Shown piece by piece: positions 37,801 to 51,499 of a DNA stretch of 64,000 nt. Source of the DNA: Hyaloscypha bicolor E (lineage: Eukaryota; Ascomycota; Leotiomycetes; Helotiales; Hyaloscyphaceae); assembly GCF_002865645.1 (NCBI RefSeq), contig NW_020194691.1:248001-312000 (forward strand). The letters run 5' to 3'. Under the pieces are notes generated by a model that was not told where the DNA came from, did no database searches, and saw only the letters and a list, made by a program, of their open reading frames with translations. The first letter of the stretch is position 1, and each line of letters begins with the position of its first letter. A program made the translations under genes and the position numbers.

Positions 37801-40800
37801 GATTTTATTAATAAATAGAAATAAATTAATATTTTATAAAATTATTAAATTCATTTTTATAGTAGTATTAATTAGTCTATAAGTTCCAGTAATCTTTTTT
37901 ATAACCAAGAATTATAGATTTTAATAAGATTTATTATATTTTTTAAAAATTTTATAATTTAGATATTCTAATAATATTTTTACTATTATTAATATTAGAA
38001 TTTTAAAATATAGAAAATTCTTTTTTTATTATGTTTTATATTTAATAGTTTTAATTAAAATAAATAGACTAATATTTTTATAGACTTTTTCTATTTCTTT
38101 TTAATTAAATATAATTACTTTTTCTTAATTAATTATTAATTATTAAAATATAGCTAATTTCTCTTTTTAGAACTAGTTACTAATATCTAATTATTTAAAA
38201 TATTCCGAAATAAGTTATAAATCTTTTAAAATAATTAATATTTTTAGTAAAAAATAGTTCTTATATTTCCTAGTATATTTCTATAAGTATTTTTTAGTTT
38301 TGGATTTCTTAAATTAGTTTAAATATTTATTAGGGCCTTTTCTAGTTTTATTATTAATATTTATTAATTAAATCTTTTTATTCTTTATTTTATATATTTC
38401 TATAACTAGAAATAGATTATAATTATTATTTTTTTCTTTAAATACTATAGCTATTTTCTCTAGTATTCTTTTTATTTAATTTCTGGAATTTATAACTTTT
38501 CTATTTAGTTCTTTTCTAATTAGATATAAAGAATATCTTTTTATCTAATATTTTAATATACTTTTCTTAAGCTTTTATATATTCTAAAATCCTTTCTAGT
38601 TTTGGATTCTATATTTCTTAACTTTAAAAATATATTTCTTTATTATTAGAAAATATTACTTTATTTTTTTTTTAGAAATATTTTTATTTAATACTTTTTT
38701 ATTTCTTTTTTTATTAATTCCAGAACTATCTTTAATAATATTCTAATTAGAGCCTTTTCTGCTTTAATTTTCTCAAAAATATTATTAATTTCCTGAATTC
38801 CTAAATCCAAAATAAAAAAATTAGTAAAGAATTCCGGTATTTTTCTATTTTCTCTAATATTACTATTAGTTATAATACCAGGTTCTATTTTTCTTTTTTC
38901 TTTTTAATTTCCTATTTCGTATTATTTAATTTCTTAATTTTAGAAGCTTAATACTTTTAAATTATTATTTTCTTTTATTTTCTAGTATTTTTTAAAAATA
39001 AAATAATTATAATAATATAAGTATTCTAATTATTTCTAGAATTAATAAATCTTTTATTCTATAAACTATTACTTTTATATATAATATTTATCTTTATTTT
39101 TATTAAAAACGGTTAACTAAATAGGATTTTTAAAGCTTTTTTAATTAGAAAAAAAATATTTTCGTATTTTATTTTATTTTATTTATAACCTTAGCTTTAA
39201 ACTTTACTATTTTTATAAATTCAAATTTAGTTCTAATAATAGTAGATATTTAATAATCTATAATATTATATATTATTTTACTAATATTTCTAGAGATTTT
39301 TTTAAGGAAAATATTACTTTTAGTTCTAATATTAATTATTTTTTTTATATTTAATATTTCCTTAAAATTCTTAAAATATAAATTAAAAATATAGAAATTA
39401 TATAATATATTTATAAGCTAATAATATTTGAATATTAATACTATTATTTTCAAATTAAATAATTCTATTAATATTAAATATTTGAACTAATATTTCTAAT
39501 TCCTTAAATATTTTATTTATTATATAAATTATAATTACTAATTTTATAGATTTCCTAATATATTTAATTATATTTATTATAATAGTATTTCCTATTTATA
39601 AAATAGTAAACTAAAAAGTATTAATAAATATTCTTGTTTTTTTAAAAAAATTTAAAAATAAAATAATTACTTTTTTTAATAGCCTTATTAAAATATTATT
39701 AATTTTAGAAATTATATATTTATTATAATTAAAAATATACTAGATTTCTAATTTGTTTTATTTATTTCCGAAAATATTAATATTTATATTTTTAGCTAAA
39801 CTATTTCTTTATTTATTACTTTTTGGAATAGTATTCTTTTAGCCTCTTATATAAAATAGCTTTTTTTCTACTTTGGCTTATTTTCAAAAAACCTTTTTAG
39901 CTATTTCTATTTATTTTTATTTATTTTTAATAAGGAACTTATTATAATATTAATAGAAATACTATTTATAATTAAATCTTAATATTATTTATTAATTTCA
40001 GAACCTGAAATATTAGTAATTCTAATATAATTTCTTCTAAGGTAAAGTAGCTATTTAGATTTTTTAAATTTAATTTATTTACTTTTATATATAGATTTTA
40101 ATTAACTAGTTTTCTTTTCTTTTTCTTATTTAATAAACTAGATATCTTCTATTAATTTTTAGATATTCTTAAATTAAATATTTGGATTATAATTAAATTT
40201 ATTTTTTTAGGTTTAGGAAATAATTTAATTAAATTACTAGTATTTATTAATAAGAAAAAAGAAAATACTTTTTTATTTAGGCTTAAATAGCTTTTTATAT
40301 TATTTTTTATTAAATTAATAAATATATTTATAATTTATAAATTCTTCTATTAATATATAATAGAATTAAAAGATATAGATATATTTTAGATTAATATTAT
40401 TATTTTTATTTTTACTATAATATTTATAGTAAATTCGTTTTCTCGGTTTTAGGTTTATATTATAGGCTATATTAATTTAAATAATATTTTTTAATTATAT
40501 TTAAAATTAACTTTTTCTAAAATATAATTATCCGGATTTTTTATTTATTTTAATTTAATTATTATAGCTACTATAATATTCTTTATATCTTTTACTATAA
40601 CTTCTAATATATTCTTTTTAAAAACCTGAATTATATTTATTAGTCTATTAATATTATTATATTTATTATAATTAACTAAATTATATAAATAGGCTATAAA
40701 TATTCTCTCAAATTATAATAGTAATTATATTAAATTATTTTTATAGGTTTTCTTAAATTATAGTAATAATAGATAGTTTTTCTAGATTCTTTATTAGCTA

Positions 40801-42600
40801 ATTAATATTATTTCTTTTAGATTTACTACTTTTAATAGGTTTTATATAATTAGTTATAAATTGGATTCTTTTTTTTATTTATATTTATAATAGTTTCAGA
40901 AAATATAATAAAAGAAATTAATAAAAAATAATTATTTTCTAATATAGAAACTATATTATAAACTATTATATTTAAGTATTTTTATCTAAATTTAAATATA
41001 TTTGGATTATTAATAATATTAAAATAATATTTCTTTTTTTTATACTAATAAAATATTATTATCTTTTTATATATTTTACTATATTTATAAATAGAAATAT
41101 CTATAAATTTAAAGTTTATATTCTTAAAAATATAATCTTTTATTAGAATAAATAATTTTTTTATAAATTCTTAATATTAAATAATTTTATTTATTTCTTT
41201 TCTTTTTAGTAATTCTTTTAATATTCTATTAAATATATTAATATAAAACTTGAAAAAGATTTTTTTATTCTAAATTTATATAATAATTTAATTAAAAAAA
41301 TTATAGCTAATTTTAAATATTTTCTAGTTATATTTCCGGAATTCTATTAATAAAGTCTTAAAAAACTTAATTTTCTAATAATTTTCTGAATTATTAATAT
41401 AATATTTTAATATAGCCTTAATTTAATTCTTATAAATAAAAGAAATATAATAAATGATTTTTTTCTTTTAGTATTATTAGAAATATAATAGTTTTTATAT
41501 ATATTTATATATTATTTCAAGAATATAAAAATATTAATTTCTATAATTTCTTTTATAATTAATTATAGAATTTCTATATTTAAAACTTTTATTAATAAAA
41601 TTCTTAAAGAACTAATTTTCTATTTAAATATATTTTTTGGTTTAAAAACCGGAATTAGAAAAAACCGGTTAATAATAATAGATATAATTAAGATTCGAGT
41701 TTTAATATTAGTAGTAATAAAATAATAGCTTTTCTAGTTTAATTTCTATTATTTATATTCTCTTTCCTATTTCTTTAATTTAATACCTATAGTATTTTCT
41801 TTTAATTTTACTAAATTAAATATATTTAATAATATTATTAAAAATAATAATAAAAATAATAAATATAATTTTACTAATTTTTTTAACTTTTCTAAATTCT
41901 TTTTCTTTTTTCTATTTAATATTCTTTTCTATTTAATATTCTTTTCTATTTAATATTCTTTTCTATTTAATATTCTTTTCTATTTAATATTCTTTTCTAT
42001 TTAATATTCTATTCTTTTCTATTTAATATTCTTTTCTATTTAATATTCTTTTCTATTTAATATTCTTTTCTATTTAATATTCTTTTCTATTTAATATTCT
42101 TTTCTTTTTCTAAAAGCTTTCCTAAATTATTTATATAATCTTTTATTTCCGATTTCTTTTCGATTTTTATTTCCGATTTCTATTTATTATTCTATTTAAA
42201 ATTAAAGATATTTCCTAATTCAAATATTTTTTTCGGACTTAAAAATAAGCTTTATTATTAAGATTAAAGCTATTTTAATTCCGGCTTTTATTATAACTAA
42301 AAATAATATATAAATTAATAATATAATTTTATTTCTATATATTAAAATCTATTTCTAACTAAGGTTTAACTTATATTATTTTAATATAATATTTTTTATT
42401 CTATTTCCTTTATTTCTTTTCTTTTTATAATTAGCCTCTATTTCTATTATTCCTATATATTATACTAATAACTATATCTTATAGCTAATTTATATTTAAA
42501 TTACTAAATATATTAGAAATTAATATAAGATACTAAAATTAATATTTATATATTTTTAATATTTTAGCCTTAGGCTCAAAATATTATAATAGCCTTTTTT
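34860..42600 (-). pseudogene. Degraded gag-pol of Gypsy copy 1
   Basis: Identified by inverse alignment with copy 2. The complement of about 37,930-37,570 gives the same reverse-transcriptase landmarks, ending in an FINNI form of the family's FIDD active-site motif. The complement of 36.1-35.2 kb corresponds to integrase. Frames are broken by dense TAA and TAG. It contains a 17-bp minisatellite near the gag side (41.9-42.1 kb) that copy 3 lacks. Confidence 0.7.
41912..42106. repeat. 17-bp minisatellite, about 11 copies
   Basis: The unit CTATTTAATATTCTTTT repeats almost perfectly, with one shifted unit near 42,003-42,014 (TTCTATTCTTTT). The corresponding site in copy 3 (about 63,183) has a single unit. 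The period is not a multiple of three, so it breaks any coding frame. The near identity of units within a heavily mutated element means the array arose after most of the mutation. Confidence 0.9.
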
Positions 42601-42714
42601 TTCTCTAAACTTACTAAACTAATAATTCGCCTTATAAATGCTTTTTAGAACTTTATAAAAGTATTATTTTAATTATAAAGTTTTGATCTTCCCTAAATTA
42701 TTTATTATAAAATA

Positions 42715-43012
42715 TATAAGAAAGAAACTATAATAAAACAAAAACCTATATAAAATATACCAGAATATAAAATATAATTTAATAGTAAAATATTAAATTA
42801 AAAGTATAAATAGTAAAATATAAATAATATATAATATATAAAAGCTCAATTAAATAAATATTAAAAAAGAATTATTTTCTAAAACTATAGAAAAACTAGT
42901 TTTCTTATATAATTTCTATAAGTTATATATAAAAAACTATAGCTTTTATTATATAATTAAAACCTTAAAACTACTAAAATAATATAATTTTTAGAAAATA
43001 TAGCTTATTATA
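42715..43012 (-). repeat. 5' LTR of Gypsy copy 1
   Basis: Whole-length match to 29901-30197. Its outer edge (about 43,012) directly abuts the 5'-truncated end of copy 2, with no intervening unique DNA that I can see. Confidence 0.85.
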
Positions 43013-43099
43013 TTATAATATATATAAGAATTATTATATTTCTAATAATATTAAATAAAAAAAAATTATTTATTATATTTTTTATATTTATAAGAATTA

Positions 43100-46000
43100 G
43101 ATTAAAGCTATATTAGAATACTATACTAGTAATCCAGGAGATTACTAGAAAACTAAATTCTTTAAAGCTTTATTAAAGGAATTCCGAAAATATAATTAAG
43201 AAATATTTAAAATTAGCTATAATTTTTTTAATTAGATTATTATATAAGTCTAGAATAAAGAAATCTTATCTAAGTCTTATACTAATATATTTAATAAAAT
43301 ATTAAAGGAATTACTAAAAAGAAAAGAAATAGATGAAATTATTTATTCTAGTAAAAAATTATATTTTTAAAAATATAAATTTCAAATCTATAAATATTTT
43401 TACTAATAAATATAATAAAATATATAAAAAATAATAATATTCTATTAGTATAAAGAAAAGAAATACCGTTTTAATATTATTAATAATTTAGATATATTTA
43501 AACTTAAATAAAAATACTTGAATATAATAATTTATAATATAGTTTTTAAATTAGAAAATAATTATTTTTTACTAGTTTCTTTTATTATATTTCCTAAAGC
43601 TATTATAAATATAAGTAAAAAAAGAATTTAGCCTATAGCTAATTATATGAAATTTACTAAAAGTAATAAATCCAAGAGAAATAATATTAACTAGCTAGTA
43701 AAGAATCTAGAAAAATTATTTATTATTATAATAATTTAAGAGAATCTATAGAAATAATTTAATATAGCTATTATTATAATTCAAAAAAATATTTATAGTC
43801 TATTTATACAATTTAACTAATTATAATAGATATAATAGTATTAATAGCCTAATAAATATAATTCGGATTCTCGAAAAGAATATATTAGAAATTATAATAA
43901 AAAATATAAAGAATATTATAATAGCTATAATAGTTGAACTAGAATAAATAAAAAACCTAAATAATTATATTTTAAAAGAAATTAATCTTAAATAATATTA
44001 GAAAATATTATTTAAATTAATATAACCTATAATATAAACCCAGAACCAAAAGAACGAATTTACTATAAATATTATAATAGAAAAAAGAATAATAATATTA
44101 ATTCAGAATATATTTATGTTTTTTAATTCTATTATTTATTAATAAAAAAGCTTATAAATTATAAATATATTTATTAATTTAATAAAAAATAATATAAAGA
44201 ACTATTTAAGCCTAAATAAAAAAGTATTTTTTTTTCTTATTAATAAATACTAGTAGTTTAATTAAATTATTTCCCAAATCCGAAAAGAAGAATTTAATTA
44301 TAACTTAAATACTTAATCTAAGAATATCTAGAAATTAATAGAAAATATCTAGTTTATTAAATAAAAAATAAAAAAGGGAACTAGCTAATCGGAATTTATA
44401 TATAAAAGCAAGTAAATTATATTTAGAAAATCTGAATAGCTATTTTATTTTAAAAGAAATTATATTAGAATTACTAATATTTTAGAATCTGGAATTAATA
44501 AATAATATTAAGATTTGGCTATAAATAATATTTCTATTAATACTATAATAGATTTTTTATTAAAAAGAAAAGAAAAAGAAAAAGAAATAGCTAAAAAGGT
44601 TTTTTAAAAACAAGCCAAAATAGAAAAAAATCTATTTTATATAAAAGATTAGAAAAATATTATTTTAAGAAATAATAAATAAAGAAATAATTTAGCTAAA
44701 AATATAAATATTAATATTTATAGAAATAAATAAAATAAATTAGAAACCTAATATACTTTTAATTATAATAAATATAGAATTCCTGAAATTAATAATATTT
44801 TAATAAGGTTATTAAAAAAAATAACTATTTTATTTCTAAAAACTCAAAAAAAAAATATATTTATTATTATTTTAAAAATATTAAATTTAGCTATTATATT
44901 TCAGAATTAATAAATTAAAAATAATATTTCTTATTTTATTATTTTATAAATAGGAAATATTATTATAATAAATATAATTAAATATATTAGAAAATTTATA
45001 GAACTAGTAGTTATAATTTATATAATAAATAAAATATTTAAAGAATTAGAAATATTAGTTTAGATATCTAATCTTTATATTTCTAATTTGTATTTCGAGA
45101 ACTTTAAGAAAATATTAAATATAAAGAAATAATTAATACTAGAATTGAAATTAATATTTTTTTCCGAAAAGATTTCCAGAAATATTAATAGAATAATATA
45201 TAATATTATAAATTATTAAATATCTATTATTATTAGAACTAAATTTGAATTTACAGGAATAATAAAACTTAAAACTAAAATTATAAACGGAATAGAATAT
45301 AAAGATATATTTTTTTTAGTTAAAAAAACTCTAAAGATTTTATTTAATTAATTATTTTTAATAAAAATAAAAATAAAAATTAAATATAAAAGTAATAATT
45401 TATAAAATAAGAAATTTATTAATTCTAAAAATAATTAAAATACCTGTATTATTATAATTATTCTATTTTTAAAAAATATAGGAAAATGAAAAAAAAATAA
45501 TAGTTTAAAAATATTAAGTTTCTAGAATTTAAAAATTAAATAATATAAAATAAGAAACTAAAAATAAAAAGAAAAAATAAAACCTAATATTATAATTAAT
45601 AATAATATTAAAAAAAACAGAAAAATATTAAGATTTTTTATTAATTCTTTTATTTTAAATTTAGGAATTTAGGAAATTAATAATATTTTTAGGAAAATTA
45701 AAGCAGAAAAAACTCTAATTAAAATATTATTAAGAGTAATTCCGGAATTAATAGAAAAAGAAATAAAAAGGGTATTAAATAAAGATATTTCTAAAAAAGA
45801 AATAAACTAATATCTTTTAATAATAAAGAAATATATTCCTAAAGCTAAGAAATATAGAATTCAAAACTAGAAAGAATTCTGGAATATATAGAAACTTAAA
45901 GAAAATATATTAAAATATTAGATAAAAAGATACTTTTTATATTTAATTAGAAAAGAGCTAAATAAAAAGGTTATAAATTCCGGAAATTAAATAAAAAGAG

Positions 46001-49000
46001 TATTAGAGAAAATAGCTATAGCTTTTAAAAAAAAATTATAATTTATTTTTAGTTATAAAAGTATATAAAATAAAAAATAAAAAAATTCGACTAATAGATA
46101 TTAATAATAGAACTAGAAAAGACTCTAATAAATATCCGAATTAGTTTAAAAAATCCAAAATTAGAAAATATTTATAAAAATATATTATAAAATATAAGAA
46201 TTATTTTTTATTAAAAATATTAATTATTCTAAGAGATTTATAACTTATTCCGAAATATTTTAAGTAATTAGATATTAGAAACTAGCTCTGGAAAAAGGAA
46301 CTAGCTATATTTCAAGAATTAATAGTTAATTAAAAAAATATAATTATATTTAATTAAAAAAAAATCGAAAAAGTTTATAAGGATATTAGCCTATTTATTC
46401 TAATTAAAACTATTAAATATAAAGCCTAATAAAAGAAGAATTTCCTATATTTCAAAGTTCTAATACTAATAATAATAAAAATATTATTAGAATATCTAGA
46501 TTATAAAATCCTTAAAAAATATAATAAATTTTATTAAAATCTATAGTTTTTAAATATAAAAAAGGTTATTAAAACTTATAGATTAATTAATATTATTATA
46601 AAAATAAATTTAATAATTTTATAAAATATTAATTTATTTCTATTTATTAATAAAATTTTAAAGGAATTTATTAGATATATTTATATTTTTCTAATTAATT
46701 TCTTTTTCGAATATAATTAATTTATATTAGATACTTATAATAGAGAATTAACTATATTTATAATATCTTTAGAACTATTAAAAATAACTATACTATTTTA
46801 GGGAATTATTAATTCCGTTATATAATTTATATAAATTATTATAATTATTCTAGAAAATCTATTTCCTAAAATTACTATATTATTTATTAATAATATTAGA
46901 ATTAAAAGATCTTATATTAATTATAATAAATAGCTTATTTTATCTAGTATTTAATATTTTATATTTAAATACTTTTAAAACCTGAATATAATCTTAAATA
47001 GAATTAAATAAGCCAAAACTAGTATTAGAAAAAAATTATAGTTTTATTATAATAATATAATTATTATTGGCTTTATTTATAGAATATTTAAAAGAAGTTT
47101 TTTGAATTCAGGAATTACTAAGATCTTAAAATAGAAATATTATAATAATATAACTAAAAATAAAGTATTTATTAGAATTATTATTTATTAATATATTTGG
47201 ATTAAAGGCTTTATAATTATTATTAAACCCATTTATTATTTAATAAAGAAAGATATAATATAGAATTGAAATAATAAATAAATATAAGTTATATAAATTC
47301 TTTAAAAAAAGCTTAGTATTATTCTAATATTCTATAAATTATATTATAATCTATTAGAAGATTAGAAAATAATTATATTAGTAATAGATATTAGCCTAGA
47401 TAAATAGAATAGAACTCTTAATTAATATAATAATAAAGAAAAAAAAAGAGTTATATAATATAAGTTTAAAATCTGGAATAATATTAAATAAAAATATAAT
47501 ATTATTAAAAGAGAATATTAAGAATTAATAAAATATTTATAAAAAGTATAATTCTGGCTATATAAAGTTTATTTTATTCTTAAATTAAATACTAATATAT
47601 TTGTTATATAACTAAATAAAGTAATTATAAATCTGTCTAGAACTCTAATTATTTATTAGCTAATATAGATTTAACTATTTAATTTCAAAATCAAATATAT
47701 TAAAGAAACCAAATATATTATTACTAATAAATTATTAAAATAGCTATAATAAAAAAGTAATATTAAAAATAATAAAGATATTAATAAATAATTAATAATA
47801 GAATTTAATACTATTAAAATAGTATTTATTAGACGAAAAATTCGATTAAAAAAAGTGGTTTTGGCTTAATTATATAATATTATTTTAAGAAATCAAATTC
47901 CCAAAACCTTTATTAGATATTCGAATAATAATATCCGATTACTAAAGATTAATAATTAAAGCCTTATTATATCCGGAAATAAATTAATAATATTAAAAAA
48001 TAATAATATCCGGAAATTATATAATAAAAGCTATAGTCTTTTATATATAATCTTTAGTAAAATAGTAAATAATAATACTAATTTCTATATTTTATTTAAT
48101 AATCCGATTATTTTATTAGACTTTTTAAATAATAGCTATTTCAAATAATATTAGAATATTATATAATATTTTATAATATTCTTTAAACCAGAAAGAATAT
48201 TTAGAACCGAATTTCGAAAATTAAATAGAAAAGTTTTAAATTATAATATAAGAGATTAATTACTATAAAGAGTTATATTTAAAGTATATCTATTTTAATT
48301 TATTATTAATAATTTAAAATAAAAGAAAATTATTATTAAAGAGCTATATAATAAGATTAGATATATTAAGGAAAAAAGTACTTTTTATTTAATAGCTAGC
48401 TATTATTACTAAAAAGATTATTATAATTATATATAAAAATATATTAATATCTATAAAGTCTATTAATATAAAAATAAAAGAAAATAAAAAGAAGTTTTAT
48501 ATTTAATAAAAGCTATATTTCTTTTCTATTATTTTGGAATTAATATAATTAAATTACTAAATTATAAAAGATATAACTTATTAGTTATTACTAGAGACAA
48601 TTTCTTAGAATAAATTAAAGCTAGACTTTTAAAGAATCTAACTAATAAAAAAATTACTAAGTTTATTTAAAAAGAAATTATTTATAAATATAGTTTATTT
48701 AAATAATTTAAAATAAATAATAGATTAGAATTTAAAATAATAATAATTTAGAAATTTAATAAGCTAAAAATTAATAGAATTATTATTTTAGCTTATAATT
48801 TTAAAAGATATAATATAATTAAAAGAGAATATTAATTAATTATTCAAATATTTATTATATTTATAATAGATAAAAAAAAGCCTTAAATAGATTTATTATT
48901 ATATATTCTATTTATTAATCGAATTATTATATATAGATTTATTAGATTTATTTCTTTTTATATAATCTATAATAGAAAAGCTATATTATTTATAGAAATA

Positions 49001-49600
49001 TATTTTCTAATTTAGAAAATATTTAAATAAAATAAAGTTTATAATAGAGAAATACTTCTAGAAATATATATAAAATAAATATAAATAAGAAATAAAAATA
49101 TTAAAAAATAATAGAAAATACTAAAAGAGAAAGAAATAATTTAATATTATTTACTAGATTTATTTAAAATCTATTTTTAAAAGAGATCTGGTTTTTATAT
49201 ATAATATTAAATTAATAAATTAAAATAAATTAAAAAATATAAAGCTATTATATTATTAGCTTAGCCTATATAGAATAAGATATATAAATTAACTAAAAGA
49301 ATATTATATATTAGAAAAGTTTAATAGTATTATATTCCGAAAAATATATATTAGGAATTAATTTAAATAATTTATTAAAAGAAATAGATTCTAGTATTCT
49401 TCTAAAAATAAAATTAATAATAAATATATATTTATAAATAAATATTTTAAGGTAAATATAAAATTAGAAAAAGAAATAATTATAGAATATTATAAATAAA
49501 ATAGTATTTAAAAAATTAAAAAAGCTATTAATATTATTATATATATTCTAAAATTACTAAAATTAAAAAGAATAAAATATATATTTTTTATAAAAAATTA
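43100..49600 (+). pseudogene. Degraded Gypsy gag-pol (copy 2) with visible RT and integrase
   Basis: Reverse transcriptase, about 46,570-46,930: KTYRLIN, then LINFFFEYN and the R-E-L-T-I-F motif, then LFINNI, corresponding to the YRLIN, DFFSGYD and FIDD landmarks of fungal Ty3/Gypsy enzymes with Asp-to-Asn and Gly-to-Arg/Glu changes expected from G-to-A mutation. Integrase, about 48,380-49,330: LLVITRDNFLE (first acid), INNRLEFK (an altered DNGPEFK), KREY (altered ERE region), then FINRIIIYR and a C-terminal DLVFIYN. A likely protease and nucleocapsid part lies at 44-45.4 kb but is too decayed to mark. It is a pol of RT-RNaseH-integrase order, so Ty3/Gypsy rather than Copia. Confidence 0.8.
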
Positions 49601-49639
49601 AAAGAAAATATTTAATAATAGAAACTTTTTTTAATCTAA

Positions 49640-51400
49640 ATTAAAGCTTATTACCTTTAATTTTTTATATATTTTTTATTTTTTTCTTTTAATTATTATT
49701 TATAATTTTTAGAAAATATTATTATTAGATTACTATTCTGGAAATTAAATAAGCCTTATTATTACTTATTTCTTATTATTATCTAATTATTACTATTAAA
49801 TAATATTTTTAATATAAGATTCTATTATTAGATTTTAAAAATTAAATATAAAATATCTCTTTTAATATAAAAATAAATAAGAAATTAAAAGATTATTTTA
49901 TAGATTTTTAATTTCAAACTATAATATTTTTTAAAAAGTTTTTATAATATAAATAATAATTATATATAAAAAGAAAAAAGAAAAAAGAAGAAAAAAGAAA
50001 GCCTTTTATATATTTTTTACTAAATAGGAAATCTTTTAAAAGCTTTATTTATTTTTTTAGCTAGCTATTTTTATGGCTTATATTAATTTAAAGCTTAATT
50101 ATAATATTTATAAATCTCAATTTTAACTTAAATTATTATTATAAATTTATTTATAATATTTAAATAAATTTCCTAAATAAAGGTTATATATAAATGAAAT
50201 AGCTAATTAGAAGCCCTATATAAGAAAAGAAAAACCTTATTAGATCTAATAATTATTTCTAAAAAAGCTTAATAATATTTAATTCTGGAAATTTTTTAAA
50301 TATTAGATAAACTAAATCTATTTATTTAAAGTTTATTTTATATTAAAAAAACTATTTCTTTTTTAATATAATTATAATTATTTTTAAAACTTATATTAAG
50401 GCTTAATTAGTATATTATATATTTCTATTTTTATATAAAAAGAACTTTTTTTATATAGAACTCTTTTTTTAATTATAATATTATTTTATTACCGGAAATT
50501 AATTATTTTTTTAAAAAGCTAATATAATTTATTAATTCTTACTATTAATTTATTTCTTATTATTAAATATTATCTAAATAATTTCTATATTTTTAATATT
50601 AATTTAAAATATCTAATCTTTCTATATTTTATATTAATTTTAATATTAACTATTTTAAATTTAATAATAATATTATAAATTCTATTTATATTATTTTATA
50701 GTTCTTTTTTCTATAATCTTTAATATTTTTAATATTATCTTTATAAATATAAATATTATTTTAAAATCCTAATTAATTAAATAGTTTTATATTATATAAA
50801 GTTAATTTTAATAAATATTAAATAAATATAATTAGTTTTCGGAAAAGATATAAATTAGTTTTAAAAGAAATAATATTTTATTTTAAACTATTTTTTAATT
50901 CTATTATTCTAATTTTTTTTCTATTAATATTTATTTTATATTTTTCTAATACTTTTAATATATTTATAAATTTTATCTTTTATATATTTCCTATATTATT
51001 TGCCTTTTTTATATTATTTTTTAAATTAATAGAAATATTTCTAAATAAATAAAGAATTAAAATATATTTATATTATAAAAATTTTATTATTTTTTTCTAT
51101 ATTCTAATATTTCAAATACTATTATTATATTTATATTTTTATTATATTACTTTTTATTTTTTTATAATTACTATTTAATTTAATTTATTTTAATTATTTT
51201 CTAGATTATATTTCTTTAAATATATATATTTATATTCTTTTCTATAATAGAAACCTAATTTTATATTTTACTTTTTATAATTATTTCTAATTTATAATTA
51301 TATTATTTTAAATATATCTAATTATTATATTTATTTTCTCTATTATATATATTATTATTTCAGTTTTATTTTCTTATTAGAAAAAAAGAAAAACTCGAAT
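49640..51400. other. T-rich spacer after pol inside Gypsy copy 2
   Basis: The plus strand switches from A-rich (pol) to T-rich here and back to A-rich at about 51.5 kb; copy 1 mirrors this at 33.0-34.8 kb. That could mean non-coding sequence or a frame on the opposite strand, but no protein is recognised. Confidence 0.4.
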
Positions 51401-51499
51401 ATATATAATACTTTTATATAATTTAATATTATTCTAATTTATTTTTTATTTTAAAAAGTATTTAAAAAAAATTCTTATAATTTTAAAAACTTTTAATAA

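Larger units (their letters stand above)
29901..43012 (-). mobile_element. Ty3/Gypsy LTR retrotransposon, copy 1 (both LTRs, RIP-degraded, about 13.1 kb)
   Basis: The element is bounded by direct repeats of about 297 bp (29901-30197 and 42715-43012) and reads on the minus strand. Its gag-pol region (about 34.8-42.6 kb) is the inverse of copy 2 and matches copy 3. The reverse-transcriptase core falls at about 37.57-37.93 kb and integrase at about 35.2-36.1 kb. Downstream of pol, 30.2-34.6 kb, lies an extra segment shared with copy 2. At 13.1 kb it is longer than most fungal Gypsy elements, the excess lying between pol and the 3' LTR. Every reading frame is full of stops; differences from the other copies are mostly C/T and G/A. 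No target-site duplication could be read with confidence. Confidence 0.85.
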
